From positions 14,284 to 78,283 of the forward strand of contig DASUEU010000092.1 of NCBI GenBank assembly GCA_036274895.1: a DNA stretch of 64,000 bases. The letters are read 5' to 3'. Source of the DNA: CALMKX01 sp036274895. Lineage in GTDB: Bacteria; Acidobacteriota; Thermoanaerobaculia; Multivoradales; SZUA-115. Below the pieces are notes generated by a model. That model saw only the letters and a list, made by a program, of their open reading frames with translations, did no database searches and was not told where the DNA came from. Of the stretch, positions 55,085-62,566 are shown in pieces (position 1 is the first letter of the stretch; each line of letters begins with the position of its first letter). A program made the translations under genes and the position numbers.

Positions 55085-56283
55085 GGGCGACCTTGGGGGC
55101 GGCCCCTGCCCCGGAGGGCGGACACATGGGTCCGCCCCTACGTCCGGTCCTGGTAGGGGCCGACCAACCTGTCGGCCCTCCCGGCCAGGGCAGGCACGGG
55201 GGCCTGCCCCTACTGGCTCTACTCCTGGGGTTCGCCATCCCGGCCTTCGCCCTCGACGTCGAGTACCGCGGACACGTGTCGATCCCCAGCGGCACGGTCT
55301 TCGAGGGTGTGCTGGTCGGCGGCCTGTCCTCGATCACCTGGGACCCTGACACGGGCCTCTACTGGGCGATCTCCGACGACCGGGCCGAGCGCGGTCCGGT
55401 GCGGGTCTTCGCCCTCGCGATCGACCTGACGGACGGTCGCCTCGACCCCGGCGACGTGCGCCTCGAGGGCATGGACGAGATCAGGGAAGAGGATGGCCTG
55501 CCTTTCGCTCCCCGTTCCCTCGATCCGGAGGGCCTGGCTCGGGCTCCGGACGGCCGCTTCTACGTCTCCTCGGAGGGCGAGGCGAAGGTGGGGCTGGAGC
55601 CCTTCGTTGCCGAAGTGGGCGAGGACCGCGCGATCCGCCGCCGCTTCCTCCTGCCCGAACGCTACCGCCCGGACGGCGCCGGGGGCCGCGGCGTGCGGCA
55701 GAACCAGGGCTTCGAGTCGCTCACCGTGACGCCCGACGGCCGCTACTTGGTGACGGCGACCGAGAACGCCCTGGTGCAGGATGGTCCGGCCGCCGCGGTG
55801 GGTGTGCCGAGCCCGAGCCGGGTGCTGTGGCTGGACCTCGACTCCGGTCGGCCCGCCCTCGAGCGGCTCTACTGGACCGAGCCGGTCGCCCTCTACGCCG
55901 TGCCCGCAGGGGGCTTCGAGACCGCCGGGCTGGTCGAGCTGCTGGCCCTCGGGGACGAGCGCTTCCTCGCCCTGGAACGCTCCTACTCGGCCGGCGCCGG
56001 CCACGTGATTCGGCTTTTTCTCGCCGACGCCGCGGCGGCGGAGGACCTCCTGTGCCGAGAGAGCCTGGCGGCGCCGGGCCCCGATCCGCAGCGCCTGCGA
56101 CCGATCGCCAAGCGCCTGCTCCTCGACTTCGCCACGCTGCCGCTCAAGCTCGAGAACTTCGAGGGCCTCGCCCTCGGCCCCCGGCTCCCCGACGGCCGCC
56201 GTGCCCTGATCGTCATCGCGGACGAGAACTTCGACCGCGAGCAGAGGACGCTGGTGATGCTGCTGGGGGTCGGGGGGCTCTGA
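55081..56283 (+). CDS. Secreted phytase-like/esterase-like beta-propeller protein
   Basis: 400 aa. The frame begins at an ATG overlapping the previous stop, but residues 6-43 are encoded by the repeat element. The hydrophobic part of a signal peptide (LLALLLGFAIPAFALDV) comes only after it, at about 43-58. The mature part fits the 'phytase-like' PF13449 family: GGLSSITWDPDTGLYWAISDDR, DPEGLARAPDGRFYVSSEGE, NQGFESLTVTPDGRYLVTATENAL, LENFEGLALGPRLPDGRRALIVIADENF. The enzyme activity of this family is poorly defined. Export may be impaired, or may use a later start. Confidence 0.72.
   Translation: MRATLGAAPAPEGGHMGPPLRPVLVGADQPVGPPGQGRHGGLPLLALLLGFAIPAFALDVEYRGHVSIPSGTVFEGVLVGGLSSITWDPDTGLYWAISDDRAERGPVRVFALAIDLTDGRLDPGDVRLEGMDEIREEDGLPFAPRSLDPEGLARAPDGRFYVSSEGEAKVGLEPFVAEVGEDRAIRRRFLLPERYRPDGAGGRGVRQNQGFESLTVTPDGRYLVTATENALVQDGPAAAVGVPSPSRVLWLDLDSGRPALERLYWTEPVALYAVPAGGFETAGLVELLALGDERFLALERSYSAGAGHVIRLFLADAAAAEDLLCRESLAAPGPDPQRLRPIAKRLLLDFATLPLKLENFEGLALGPRLPDGRRALIVIADENFDREQRTLVMLLGVGGL
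55098..55213. repeat. Triple-hairpin intergenic repeat inside the start of the phytase-like gene
   Basis: Three short stems follow one another: GGGCGGAC...GTCCGCCC (55116-55137), GGGCCGAC...GTCGGCCC and GGGCAGGC...GCCTGCCC, bounded by GCCCCTAC/GTAGGGGC borders. It translates as GGHMGPPLRPVLVGADQPV and so on. Repeats with this look (GTAGGGGC(A/G)GACC...) are dispersed in many metagenomic genomes. Confidence 0.7.
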
Positions 56284-56293
56284 GGCCGTCGGT

Positions 56294-57076
56294 CTACCCG
56301 TGTAGCAGCCGCCCTTCCATCCCGCCGGCGATCGGCAGGATGGTGCCGGAGAGGTGGCCGGCGAGGCGGTCGGAGGTGAGGTAGACGACCGCGGAGGCCA
56401 CGTCCTCGGGAAGCGCCACCTTGCGCAGGGGGATGGTGGCCGTGGCCCGGGCCACGACCTGTGGATCCTCGAGGGCGCTGGCGGACATCGGCGTCGCCAC
56501 CCAGCCGGGGCAGACCAGGTTGACCCGGCCGCGGGGGGCGACGCGGACGATCTCGTTCTTGAGCGTCATGGTGAGGCCGGAGAGGGCGGCCTTGGAGCTG
56601 GCGTAGTCGGCGTGGTTCTCCTCGCCGAAGAGACCTGCCGTGGAGCCGACCATCACGATCGAGGCGGTCTCGCGCGGCGCTGCGGCGACGTGGCGCAGGT
56701 ATCCCCGGCAGGTGAGGAAGATGCTGGTCAGGTCAGTGGCGAAGGTCTTCTGCCACTGGGCCAGGGTCATGTGATGAAGCGGCACCTCGTCCGCGATCCA
56801 GATGCCGGCGTTGGCCACCACGGCATCCAGGCGTCCGAAGGCGGCCAGGGTGGCGGTGAACATGCGATCGACGTCGGTCTCGTCCGTCAGGTCCGCCTGG
56901 ACGGGGATGTGCTCGGTGCCGAGGTCGGCGGCGAGTTGTTCGGCCACCTCCCGTTGGCTGCGATAGTGGATGGCCACTCGCGCCCCTTCCTCGGCGAAGG
57001 CCCGGCAGATCGCCTGGCCGATGCCGCCGGAAGCGCCGGTGACGAGAACGCTGGTGCCGCGAAGTCCGCTGTCCAT
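56294..57076 (-). CDS. Short-chain dehydrogenase/reductase, last gene of the P450 peptide locus
   Basis: 260 aa with SD GGGGAGGAGCACC. Cofactor motif LVTGASGGIGQAICRAF, NADP-type Arg in IHYRSQREV, NAGIW, the catalytic Ser in VMVGSTAGLFG, and YASSKAALSG (Tyr-x3-Lys). PGWVATPMS is the usual substrate-loop region. Close in look to FabG-type reductases. It lies 96 bases after the second P450 on the same strand and could reduce or oxidise the peptide product. It could also be an unrelated housekeeping enzyme. Confidence 0.82.
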   Translation of the reverse strand: MDSGLRGTSVLVTGASGGIGQAICRAFAEEGARVAIHYRSQREVAEQLAADLGTEHIPVQADLTDETDVDRMFTATLAAFGRLDAVVANAGIWIADEVPLHHMTLAQWQKTFATDLTSIFLTCRGYLRHVAAAPRETASIVMVGSTAGLFGEENHADYASSKAALSGLTMTLKNEIVRVAPRGRVNLVCPGWVATPMSASALEDPQVVARATATIPLRKVALPEDVASAVVYLTSDRLAGHLSGTILPIAGGMEGRLLHG

Positions 57077-57172
57077 CGAAGGTGCTCCTCCCCGTGAGCT
57101 GCGACCGCCGCCGGGCGGCCGGGCGGATCTTATCCGGCTGCCGAGAATCCCAGGCCAGGATGCGGCGTCCGG

Positions 57173-58402
57173 TCAGCGTCGGCTCACCACACCCCGGAAC
57201 CCCAGGGGCATGGGCACCGACGCCAGCATCATCCGGACCTGCTCGGGCTGGTCGACCGCGACGCGGAAGCGCCGGGTCAGCAGGTAAGCCAGCAGGATCA
57301 GCTGGGCGGTGCCCAGGTGGGCACCGATGCAGATCGTGGGCGCCCAGCCGAAGGGCACGTAGCTCGAGCTGGGAGGCAGCTCTCCCTGCCGCTCGGGCAG
57401 CCAGCGGTCGGGGTCGAAGGCGTCGGGGTCGCGCCAGAAGTTCGGGTCGTGGTGCACGAAGTAGGTGCTGACGTGGAAGGCCTGGCCGACCTCGAGGCGG
57501 GCCTGGGGCAGCTCGATCGACGTCCGGACCGAGCGGGTCAGCACCACGGGCGGGCTCCACATCCGCAGCGTCTCTTTGACGAAGCGGTGGGTCAGGGGGG
57601 CCGCGCGCGTGGGGCTCGCCAACAACGTCGCGAGCGGAATCCCCGCCATCTCCGCCTCGATGCCGGCGGCCCAGTCCGGCCGTCGGCTCAGCTCCCAGGC
57701 CAGGCAGACGGCCACGGCTCCCGGCGGCCCGGCGATGGCGGTGAGGATGGCGGTCACGGCATCGACCGCGCGGTCCATGCCGAGCACGGGGAGCAGGTCG
57801 ACGATCGGGTCGGTGAGGTCGGCTTGGCGGGAGCGGCGGCCGCGGGCCCGGCCTCGCAGCTCACGACGCACCACCAGGCCGGCGCTGACCTGTACGTAGA
57901 TCGATCGTGTGGTGGGCCAGAAGCCCTTGCTCTCCATCTCAACGGACAGCAGTCGGGCGAGCTTGTAGTGTTGGTCGCGGAAGACCCGACCGGTGTCAGC
58001 AGCCGAGAGCCCGGCCACCACCACCGGCAGCAGGGCCTGGGTCATGACCTCCTGGAACACCCAGTTGAGGTCCCGGGGGCGACCGCCGCGCCGGTCCAGC
58101 AGCTCTTCCATCCGGGCCAGCAGGGCCTCCAGGCTGGCAGGCTCGGCCAGGCGGCGCAGCTGGGGAGCCCAGGTGGCCCGGACCTGCCGCCAGTCGAAGG
58201 GCTTGCTCTTGCGCCGGCGCAGCAGGTCGACCAGCCGGTCCGGGAGGGTGAGGTCGGCGAAGTTCTCCGCGTTGACCTTCTGGGCCGCTTCGGGGTCCAG
58301 CACCACCAACTCGCCCGGTCGGATCCAGAACACGGGACCGTTCTCGTCTCGGCCGGTGCGCAGCTCACGCACGAAGTCGACTTCTTCCGGGGGAGCGTCC
58401 AT
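57173..58402 (-). CDS. Cytochrome P450 downstream of the peptide gene
   Basis: 409 aa with SD GAGGAGATCG. ExxR motif in HRFVKETLRMWSPP (about 270-283); PERF-like FDPDRWLPE; haem loop SSYVPFGWAPTICIGAHLG with the axial Cys (the usual FGxGxRxCxG reads FGWAPTICIG). The I-helix region is AILTAIAGPPGAVAVCLAWEL, without the common acid-alcohol AGxDT pair. P450s that crosslink ribosomal or NRPS peptides often deviate there. Its partner P450 upstream shares the FGWxPxxC haem loop, so the two are related. Confidence 0.88.
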   Translation of the reverse strand: MDAPPEEVDFVRELRTGRDENGPVFWIRPGELVVLDPEAAQKVNAENFADLTLPDRLVDLLRRRKSKPFDWRQVRATWAPQLRRLAEPASLEALLARMEELLDRRGGRPRDLNWVFQEVMTQALLPVVVAGLSAADTGRVFRDQHYKLARLLSVEMESKGFWPTTRSIYVQVSAGLVVRRELRGRARGRRSRQADLTDPIVDLLPVLGMDRAVDAVTAILTAIAGPPGAVAVCLAWELSRRPDWAAGIEAEMAGIPLATLLASPTRAAPLTHRFVKETLRMWSPPVVLTRSVRTSIELPQARLEVGQAFHVSTYFVHHDPNFWRDPDAFDPDRWLPERQGELPPSSSYVPFGWAPTICIGAHLGTAQLILLAYLLTRRFRVAVDQPEQVRMMLASVPMPLGFRGVVSRR

Positions 58403-58422
58403 CGATCTCCTCGAAGCGCGGA

Positions 58423-58451
58423 CGGGAGGGGCCGGAACCGCTCCCCTCCCG
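58423..58451 (-). terminator. Hairpin between peptide gene and P450
   Basis: CGGGAGGGG (58423-58431) pairs perfectly with CCCCTCCCG (58443-58451) over an 11-base loop, starting 9 bases after the peptide stop. No T-run follows. In RiPP operons such a stem commonly dampens readthrough or stabilises the precursor mRNA, raising precursor over enzyme levels. Confidence 0.6.
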
Positions 58452-58459
58452 CCTCTCGA

Positions 58460-58555
58460 TTACATGTGGCGGTACCAGTACCAACGATACGGGAAGCCGA
58501 TCTTCCGGCGCCGGATGGACAGCGCGGACATCAGGGCCTCTGCGATCTTCGCCAT
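58460..58555 (-). CDS. Short RiPP-like precursor peptide with aromatic C-terminal core
   Basis: 31 aa, read leftward from the ATG at 58555 to the TAA at 58460. The SD AAAGGAGGTGACAGAC is nearly perfect, the best I noticed in this window. The first 19 residues form a short amphipathic leader (MAKIAEALMSALSI, then basic RRRK). The last 12, GFPYRWYWYRHM, contain three Tyr, two Trp, one Phe and one His. P450-crosslinked RiPPs (biarylitides, cittilins, atropopeptides) have this form: a tiny precursor whose Tyr/Trp/His residues are coupled by the adjacent P450. It lies exactly between two P450 genes on the same strand (25 bases after one, 57 before the other). That it is modified is inference; that it is a translated gene is well supported. 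Confidence 0.85.
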   Translation of the reverse strand: MAKIAEALMSALSIRRRKIGFPYRWYWYRHM

Positions 58556-58580
58556 GTCTGTCACCTCCTTTCTCGTGGCG

Positions 58581-59714
58581 TCAGGGCCGACGTGGGAGCA
58601 GCCTCAGCGTGAACCGCGGGGGCGCGAGAGCGGGGCCCACGAACGGCTGGGTCGTATGGGGTGCGACGGCCAAGCGATAGCCGCCGGCGAGCAACGAGAG
58701 CACCTGCTCGACGAGCTCGAAGGTCAGCGAGGCGGCCACGCAGGTGTGCGGGCCCCAGCCGAAGGGGATGAAGGCGTGCTCGTCGCGAGGTTGCCGCCAC
58801 CGGTCGGGGCGAAACTCCAGGGGATCCTCCCAGTAGCGGGGGTGACGGTGGAGCAGGTAGGGGCAGACGAGCACCTCGTCGTGGGGAGTCACCGCCACGC
58901 CGGCGATCTCATGGGGCCGGGCGGGGCGCCGAGCCATCAGCCAGGCCACGGGCCACAGCCGGAGCGCCTCTCGCACCACCCAGGCCGGCTCAGCCTCGGA
59001 AGGGCGATGGGTGCCCAGCAAGTAGATCGACCAGCCGAGGGTGAACCCCACCGAGCCGGCGATCGCGAAGATGAAGCCCAGGTACAGCTCCGCGAGCACC
59101 TCGGCCGGCACCTCGGCGCCGGTCGAGTCGACCATGACGTCGAGCAGATCTCGTGGCGGTGCGTCGTCGCGCCGGCGTCGCTGGTCGAGGCACCGCGAAA
59201 GCTCGCGCAGCGCTCGGCGACGGAAGAGGGCGCGCTGGAACCAGGAGTGGCGCTCCCGAGCCCCGGCCAGGACCGCGCGCTCCACCACCTCGTCGATGGT
59301 CCGGCGCAGGCTCTGCGGGCTCTCCGGCGCGGCCAGCGCAGCGCGGAGGTGGTAGTAGATCAGGCGGTTGCCCGCGTCGGGCCACTCGCTCGCCGGGAGG
59401 AGCTCTCGAGAGATCGAGGCTTCGAGCTCTCCCGCGCGCTCCTCGAGATGGAGCCGTAAGAGCCGGCGGGCACCACGTCCGATTTCCACCTGCGACGTGC
59501 GTGGACCGAAGGGGCCGCGGCGGGTGTGGAAGAAGTCGGAGTGCTCCTGGTAGAGGCGGTTCTCGTTGGCGAGCACAGCCTTGGCCGCGCCGATCTCCGC
59601 CAGGCACAGCTGGCGGTCGGGAAGCCAGAAGGCGTCTCCGGGCTCCCCCGTCGCTCGATCGAGAAAGTGCAGGGGCTCCCGATCGAACGTCGCTGCCGAC
59701 GAGCTTCCCGCCAT
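58581..59714 (-). CDS. Cytochrome P450 upstream of the peptide gene
   Basis: 377 aa from the ATG at 59714 (GGGAGGGAGAG upstream); a GTG at 59750 adds 12. ExxR in WVVREALRLWPVA; FRPDRWRQP; haem loop HAFIPFGWGPHTCVAASL with axial Cys, where the usual final Gly of CxG is Ala. The I-helix FIFAIAGSVGFTLGWSIYLL lacks AGxDT. Its haem loop resembles that of the other P450, suggesting an old duplication with separate tasks, for instance successive crosslinks. It is first of the probable operon: P450, peptide, P450, SDR. Confidence 0.88.
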   Translation of the reverse strand: MAGSSSAATFDREPLHFLDRATGEPGDAFWLPDRQLCLAEIGAAKAVLANENRLYQEHSDFFHTRRGPFGPRTSQVEIGRGARRLLRLHLEERAGELEASISRELLPASEWPDAGNRLIYYHLRAALAAPESPQSLRRTIDEVVERAVLAGARERHSWFQRALFRRRALRELSRCLDQRRRRDDAPPRDLLDVMVDSTGAEVPAEVLAELYLGFIFAIAGSVGFTLGWSIYLLGTHRPSEAEPAWVVREALRLWPVAWLMARRPARPHEIAGVAVTPHDEVLVCPYLLHRHPRYWEDPLEFRPDRWRQPRDEHAFIPFGWGPHTCVAASLTFELVEQVLSLLAGGYRLAVAPHTTQPFVGPALAPPRFTLRLLPRRP

Positions 59715-59873
59715 CGGACCGATCTCTCCCTCCCCGAGGTCCCCGGACACCCGGTTGGATGAGGAGAGATCCTAGCACGCCCACTCAGAGGACAATGCCA
59801 ATAACAATATTCAACGGTCGCGCCTCCCTGCGGGCGTGAGCCCGCTCTGCCCATCCCTGGCTGAGGCTTGCCG
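59715..59873 (-). promoter_or_regulatory. Probable promoter region of the P450 peptide operon
   Basis: Between the ABC permease stop and the first P450. GCGGGC-GTGA-GCCCGC (about 59831-59846) is a small hairpin that could end the ABC transcript. An island of low GC (CAATGCCAATAACAATATTCAAC, about 59792-59814) in a GC-rich genome suggests a promoter reading leftward. No exact -35/-10 pair stands out. Confidence 0.4.
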
Positions 59874-61520
59874 TCACCCCTCCACCTCCCGCACCGCCTC
59901 CACCCGCCCGACCGGGGCCTTGACCCAGCGCAGGATCTCGATCACGGAGGGGGGCTTGCCGGTCATCAGGACACCGATGCGGAAGACCTTGGCCGCGGCC
60001 CACAGGGTGGCGGCGACGGCGGCGAGCAGGAGCGCGGTGGTGACCAGGTACTCGACCCAGGTCGGCGGGCCGGCGGCCCGGTTCATCATCACGAAGGGTG
60101 TGAAAGGCGGGATGTAGGAGAGCACCTTGGCCAGGGTACCGTTGGGGTCGCGGCTGACCGGGATCATCGTGGCCATCGGCACCATGATCGCGAGGGTGAT
60201 CGGCAGCATCAGGTTCTGGGCTTCCTTGAGCGTGTTGCACACCGAGCCGATGGCTACCAGCAGGGCGGCGTAGAACAGGTAGCCGAGCACGAAGTAGCCG
60301 ACGAAGGAGGGCAGGAGGTAAGGGTCGCTGACCACCTGGCCGAGGTCGATGGGCAGGGTGGCTCCCACCACCTGGGTGAGCACGGCCACGCCCCCGATCA
60401 GGAAGACCACCCAGGTGCCCACCACGGTCAAGCCCGTGGCGGCGATGCCGAGGATCTTGCCGGCCATCAGCTCGACGGCGGACACCGAGGACAGCAGCAC
60501 TTCCATCACCCGGCTGGCCTTCTCCTCGATGGTGTTGGTGAGCAGCATCTGGGAGATCGAGAAGATCGCGATCACCAGCAGGTAGACCAGGACCACCGGG
60601 GCCCACTGGCGGATCAGGTCCTCGGAGCGCACCTCCTCCGCGGCGCCGCCGGCACCGATCTTCTGCCCGGCGAAGTGGAGGGGCGTGTTGGCCCAGGCCA
60701 CCACCCCGCTCTCGATGCCCTTGGCGTTGAGGCGCTTGGTGCGCACGGCGTCATCGGCGAGCCTCGCGAGCCAGCGCTTGAGGTCGTCGTCGGTCAAGTT
60801 CTTCGAGGCGTAGGTCGCGGACTCCCGACCCTCCAGGGGGTCGGCGGGGAGCACGAAGTAAGCGAAGAGTTCCCCGGAGTCCACTCGCCGGTTGAGCTCG
60901 GGCAAGGGATCGGCGCCTTCCGGGGTGGGCACGCGGAGGAAGCGCTTCTTGGCGAAGGCGAGGGCCTCGACCCCCTTCGGCTCGAGCTGCTGGTACCAAT
61001 CGCGCAGGGCAGCGGTGTGCTCCTGCCAGCGCGCGCCCGGCACGCTCGACGGAGCGACCACGGCGGCGGCCTCCTCGACCGGGATCAGGCCGGCCGTGGC
61101 CTCGGCGAACGAGCGCAGGGCCCGCTCGTGGCGCTCGTCTCGCCGGGTCAAGGCGGTGAGGTCGATCTTGCCCTTGGGTGCCTCGACGCCCAGGGCACCG
61201 GCCAGCTCCTGGGCCAGGGCAGCCGGAGGAGTGGGGGCGTCGCCCGTGACCTTGCGCCCCAGCCGCCAGTCGGAGAAGGCGCTGGTCAGGGCGAGCTCGA
61301 GATCGTCTGCCATGGCTTGGCGGTCGATCTCGCCGAGCAGCCAGCCCGAGCGGTCGACCACCGCGTAGGTGCGAGCCGAGGTGCTGGTGGCGGCGAGGAA
61401 GGAGATGAAGCCGGTGATCACGATGAACACCGGCACGGCCACGATCGACAGCCAGAAGGTGCGGGTGCGCAGGTTCTCCAGGTACTCGCGGCGGGCGACG
61501 AGCAATGCCTTATTCGCCAT
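59874..61520 (-). CDS. NatB-like ABC-2 type transporter permease
   Basis: 548 aa. Start MANKALLVARREYLENLRTRTFWLSIVAVP with TM1, then a large extracytoplasmic domain (about 45-260), then five or six helices (VVLVYLLVIAIFSISQMLLTNTIEEKASRVMEVLLSSVS is the ABC-2 coupling region). Matches the ABC-2/NatB group. It overlaps the ATPase gene by 11 bases. Often annotated as a sodium extruder without proof. Here it directly precedes the P450 peptide operon on the same strand, so peptide export is a possible alternative role. Confidence 0.85.
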   Translation of the reverse strand: MANKALLVARREYLENLRTRTFWLSIVAVPVFIVITGFISFLAATSTSARTYAVVDRSGWLLGEIDRQAMADDLELALTSAFSDWRLGRKVTGDAPTPPAALAQELAGALGVEAPKGKIDLTALTRRDERHERALRSFAEATAGLIPVEEAAAVVAPSSVPGARWQEHTAALRDWYQQLEPKGVEALAFAKKRFLRVPTPEGADPLPELNRRVDSGELFAYFVLPADPLEGRESATYASKNLTDDDLKRWLARLADDAVRTKRLNAKGIESGVVAWANTPLHFAGQKIGAGGAAEEVRSEDLIRQWAPVVLVYLLVIAIFSISQMLLTNTIEEKASRVMEVLLSSVSAVELMAGKILGIAATGLTVVGTWVVFLIGGVAVLTQVVGATLPIDLGQVVSDPYLLPSFVGYFVLGYLFYAALLVAIGSVCNTLKEAQNLMLPITLAIMVPMATMIPVSRDPNGTLAKVLSYIPPFTPFVMMNRAAGPPTWVEYLVTTALLLAAVAATLWAAAKVFRIGVLMTGKPPSVIEILRWVKAPVGRVEAVREVEG

Positions 61521-62421
61521 GATGGGACCCTCCCACGGCGCGGACGAAGATCTCGTGGAGGGACGGCTCGGCCAGGTCGAAGCGGCGGATGCGCAGGCGC
61601 CCGACCGCGGCCTCGAGCAGGGCCTGGGGGTCGGCGCCCTCGGTGAGGAAGATCTCGGCCTGTTTGCCGCCGTCGTTGATCCGCGCCACCCCGGGCAGGG
61701 TGCGCAGGAAGGAGCCGTCCCCGTCGTAGTCGAGCAGGATGCCGTGGCCGGCCCCGGCCTTGATCTTGGAGAGGGGGCCGTCGAGGAGCTTCCTGCCCTT
61801 GTGGATGAGGATGATGTTGTCGCAGATCTTCTCCGCCTGTTCCATCTGATGGGTGGAGAAGAGCACCGTGCGGCCGTCCCGTTTCATCTCGAGGATCAGC
61901 TCGCGCATCACCTCGACGTTCAAGGGGTCGAGCCCGGAGAAGGGCTCGTCGAGGATCACCAGCTCGGGGTCGTGGATCACGGTGCCGAGGATCTGCACCT
62001 TCTGCCCCATGCCTTTCGACAGGGTCTCGCAGCGCCTCTCGATCCACTCACCGAGGCCGAAGCGCTCGAGCAGGTCCCGGGCGCGGCGGCGCGCCTCGGC
62101 TCCCGGCAGGCCCTTGAGCTCGCCGAAGTAGGTGAGCAGGGTCCCCACCTTCATCTTCTTGTACAGCCCGCGCTCCTCGGGGAGGTAGCCGAGCCGGTCC
62201 TTGACCGCCTCGGCGCGGTCTTCCCCGAGCACCCGGATGCTGCCTTCGTCCGGGTAGAGGATGCTCATGATCATGCGGATGGTGGTGCTCTTGCCGGCGC
62301 CGTTCTGGCCGAGGAAGCCGTAGATGGCGCCCCTTTCGACTTGCAGGGAGAGATCGTCGACGGCCAGTGTGGGGCCGAAGCGCTTGGTCACTCCCTCGAG
62401 ATGGAGGGCGAGCGGGCTCAT
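61510..62421 (-). CDS. NatA-like ABC transporter ATP-binding protein
   Basis: 303 aa. Walker A GQNGAGKSTT, Q-loop YLPEERGLYKKM, signature LSKGMGQKVQI (a variant of LSGGQ), Walker B LVILDEPFSGLD and the switch His in LFSTHQMEQ. A C-terminal DUF4162-like extension (about 215-300) is typical of the NatA/DrrA group. It energises the permease in the next gene. Its promoter must lie in the 145 bases shared with the divergent methyltransferase gene. Confidence 0.92.
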   Translation of the reverse strand: MSPLALHLEGVTKRFGPTLAVDDLSLQVERGAIYGFLGQNGAGKSTTIRMIMSILYPDEGSIRVLGEDRAEAVKDRLGYLPEERGLYKKMKVGTLLTYFGELKGLPGAEARRRARDLLERFGLGEWIERRCETLSKGMGQKVQILGTVIHDPELVILDEPFSGLDPLNVEVMRELILEMKRDGRTVLFSTHQMEQAEKICDNIILIHKGRKLLDGPLSKIKAGAGHGILLDYDGDGSFLRTLPGVARINDGGKQAEIFLTEGADPQALLEAAVGRLRIRRFDLAEPSLHEIFVRAVGGSHHGE

Positions 62422-62566
62422 GGTGGGGTCCCAGGGTCTCCGGAGTGAGGATCGAAGGGTCTCGACGAGTGCGTCGCAGGGTTTCCGGCCCTTCTACGGT
62501 GGGAGTCGGGTGGATGTTCCCAGGTCAGCGGCAATGCTAAGGTTGGCCGCCGCCTGGCCCTGCACC

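Noticed and set aside
61510..62421. ABC ATPase as a dedicated peptide exporter with protease domain
   Set aside because: It has no C39 peptidase domain and looks like the common NatA/DrrA group; only its location hints at peptide export.
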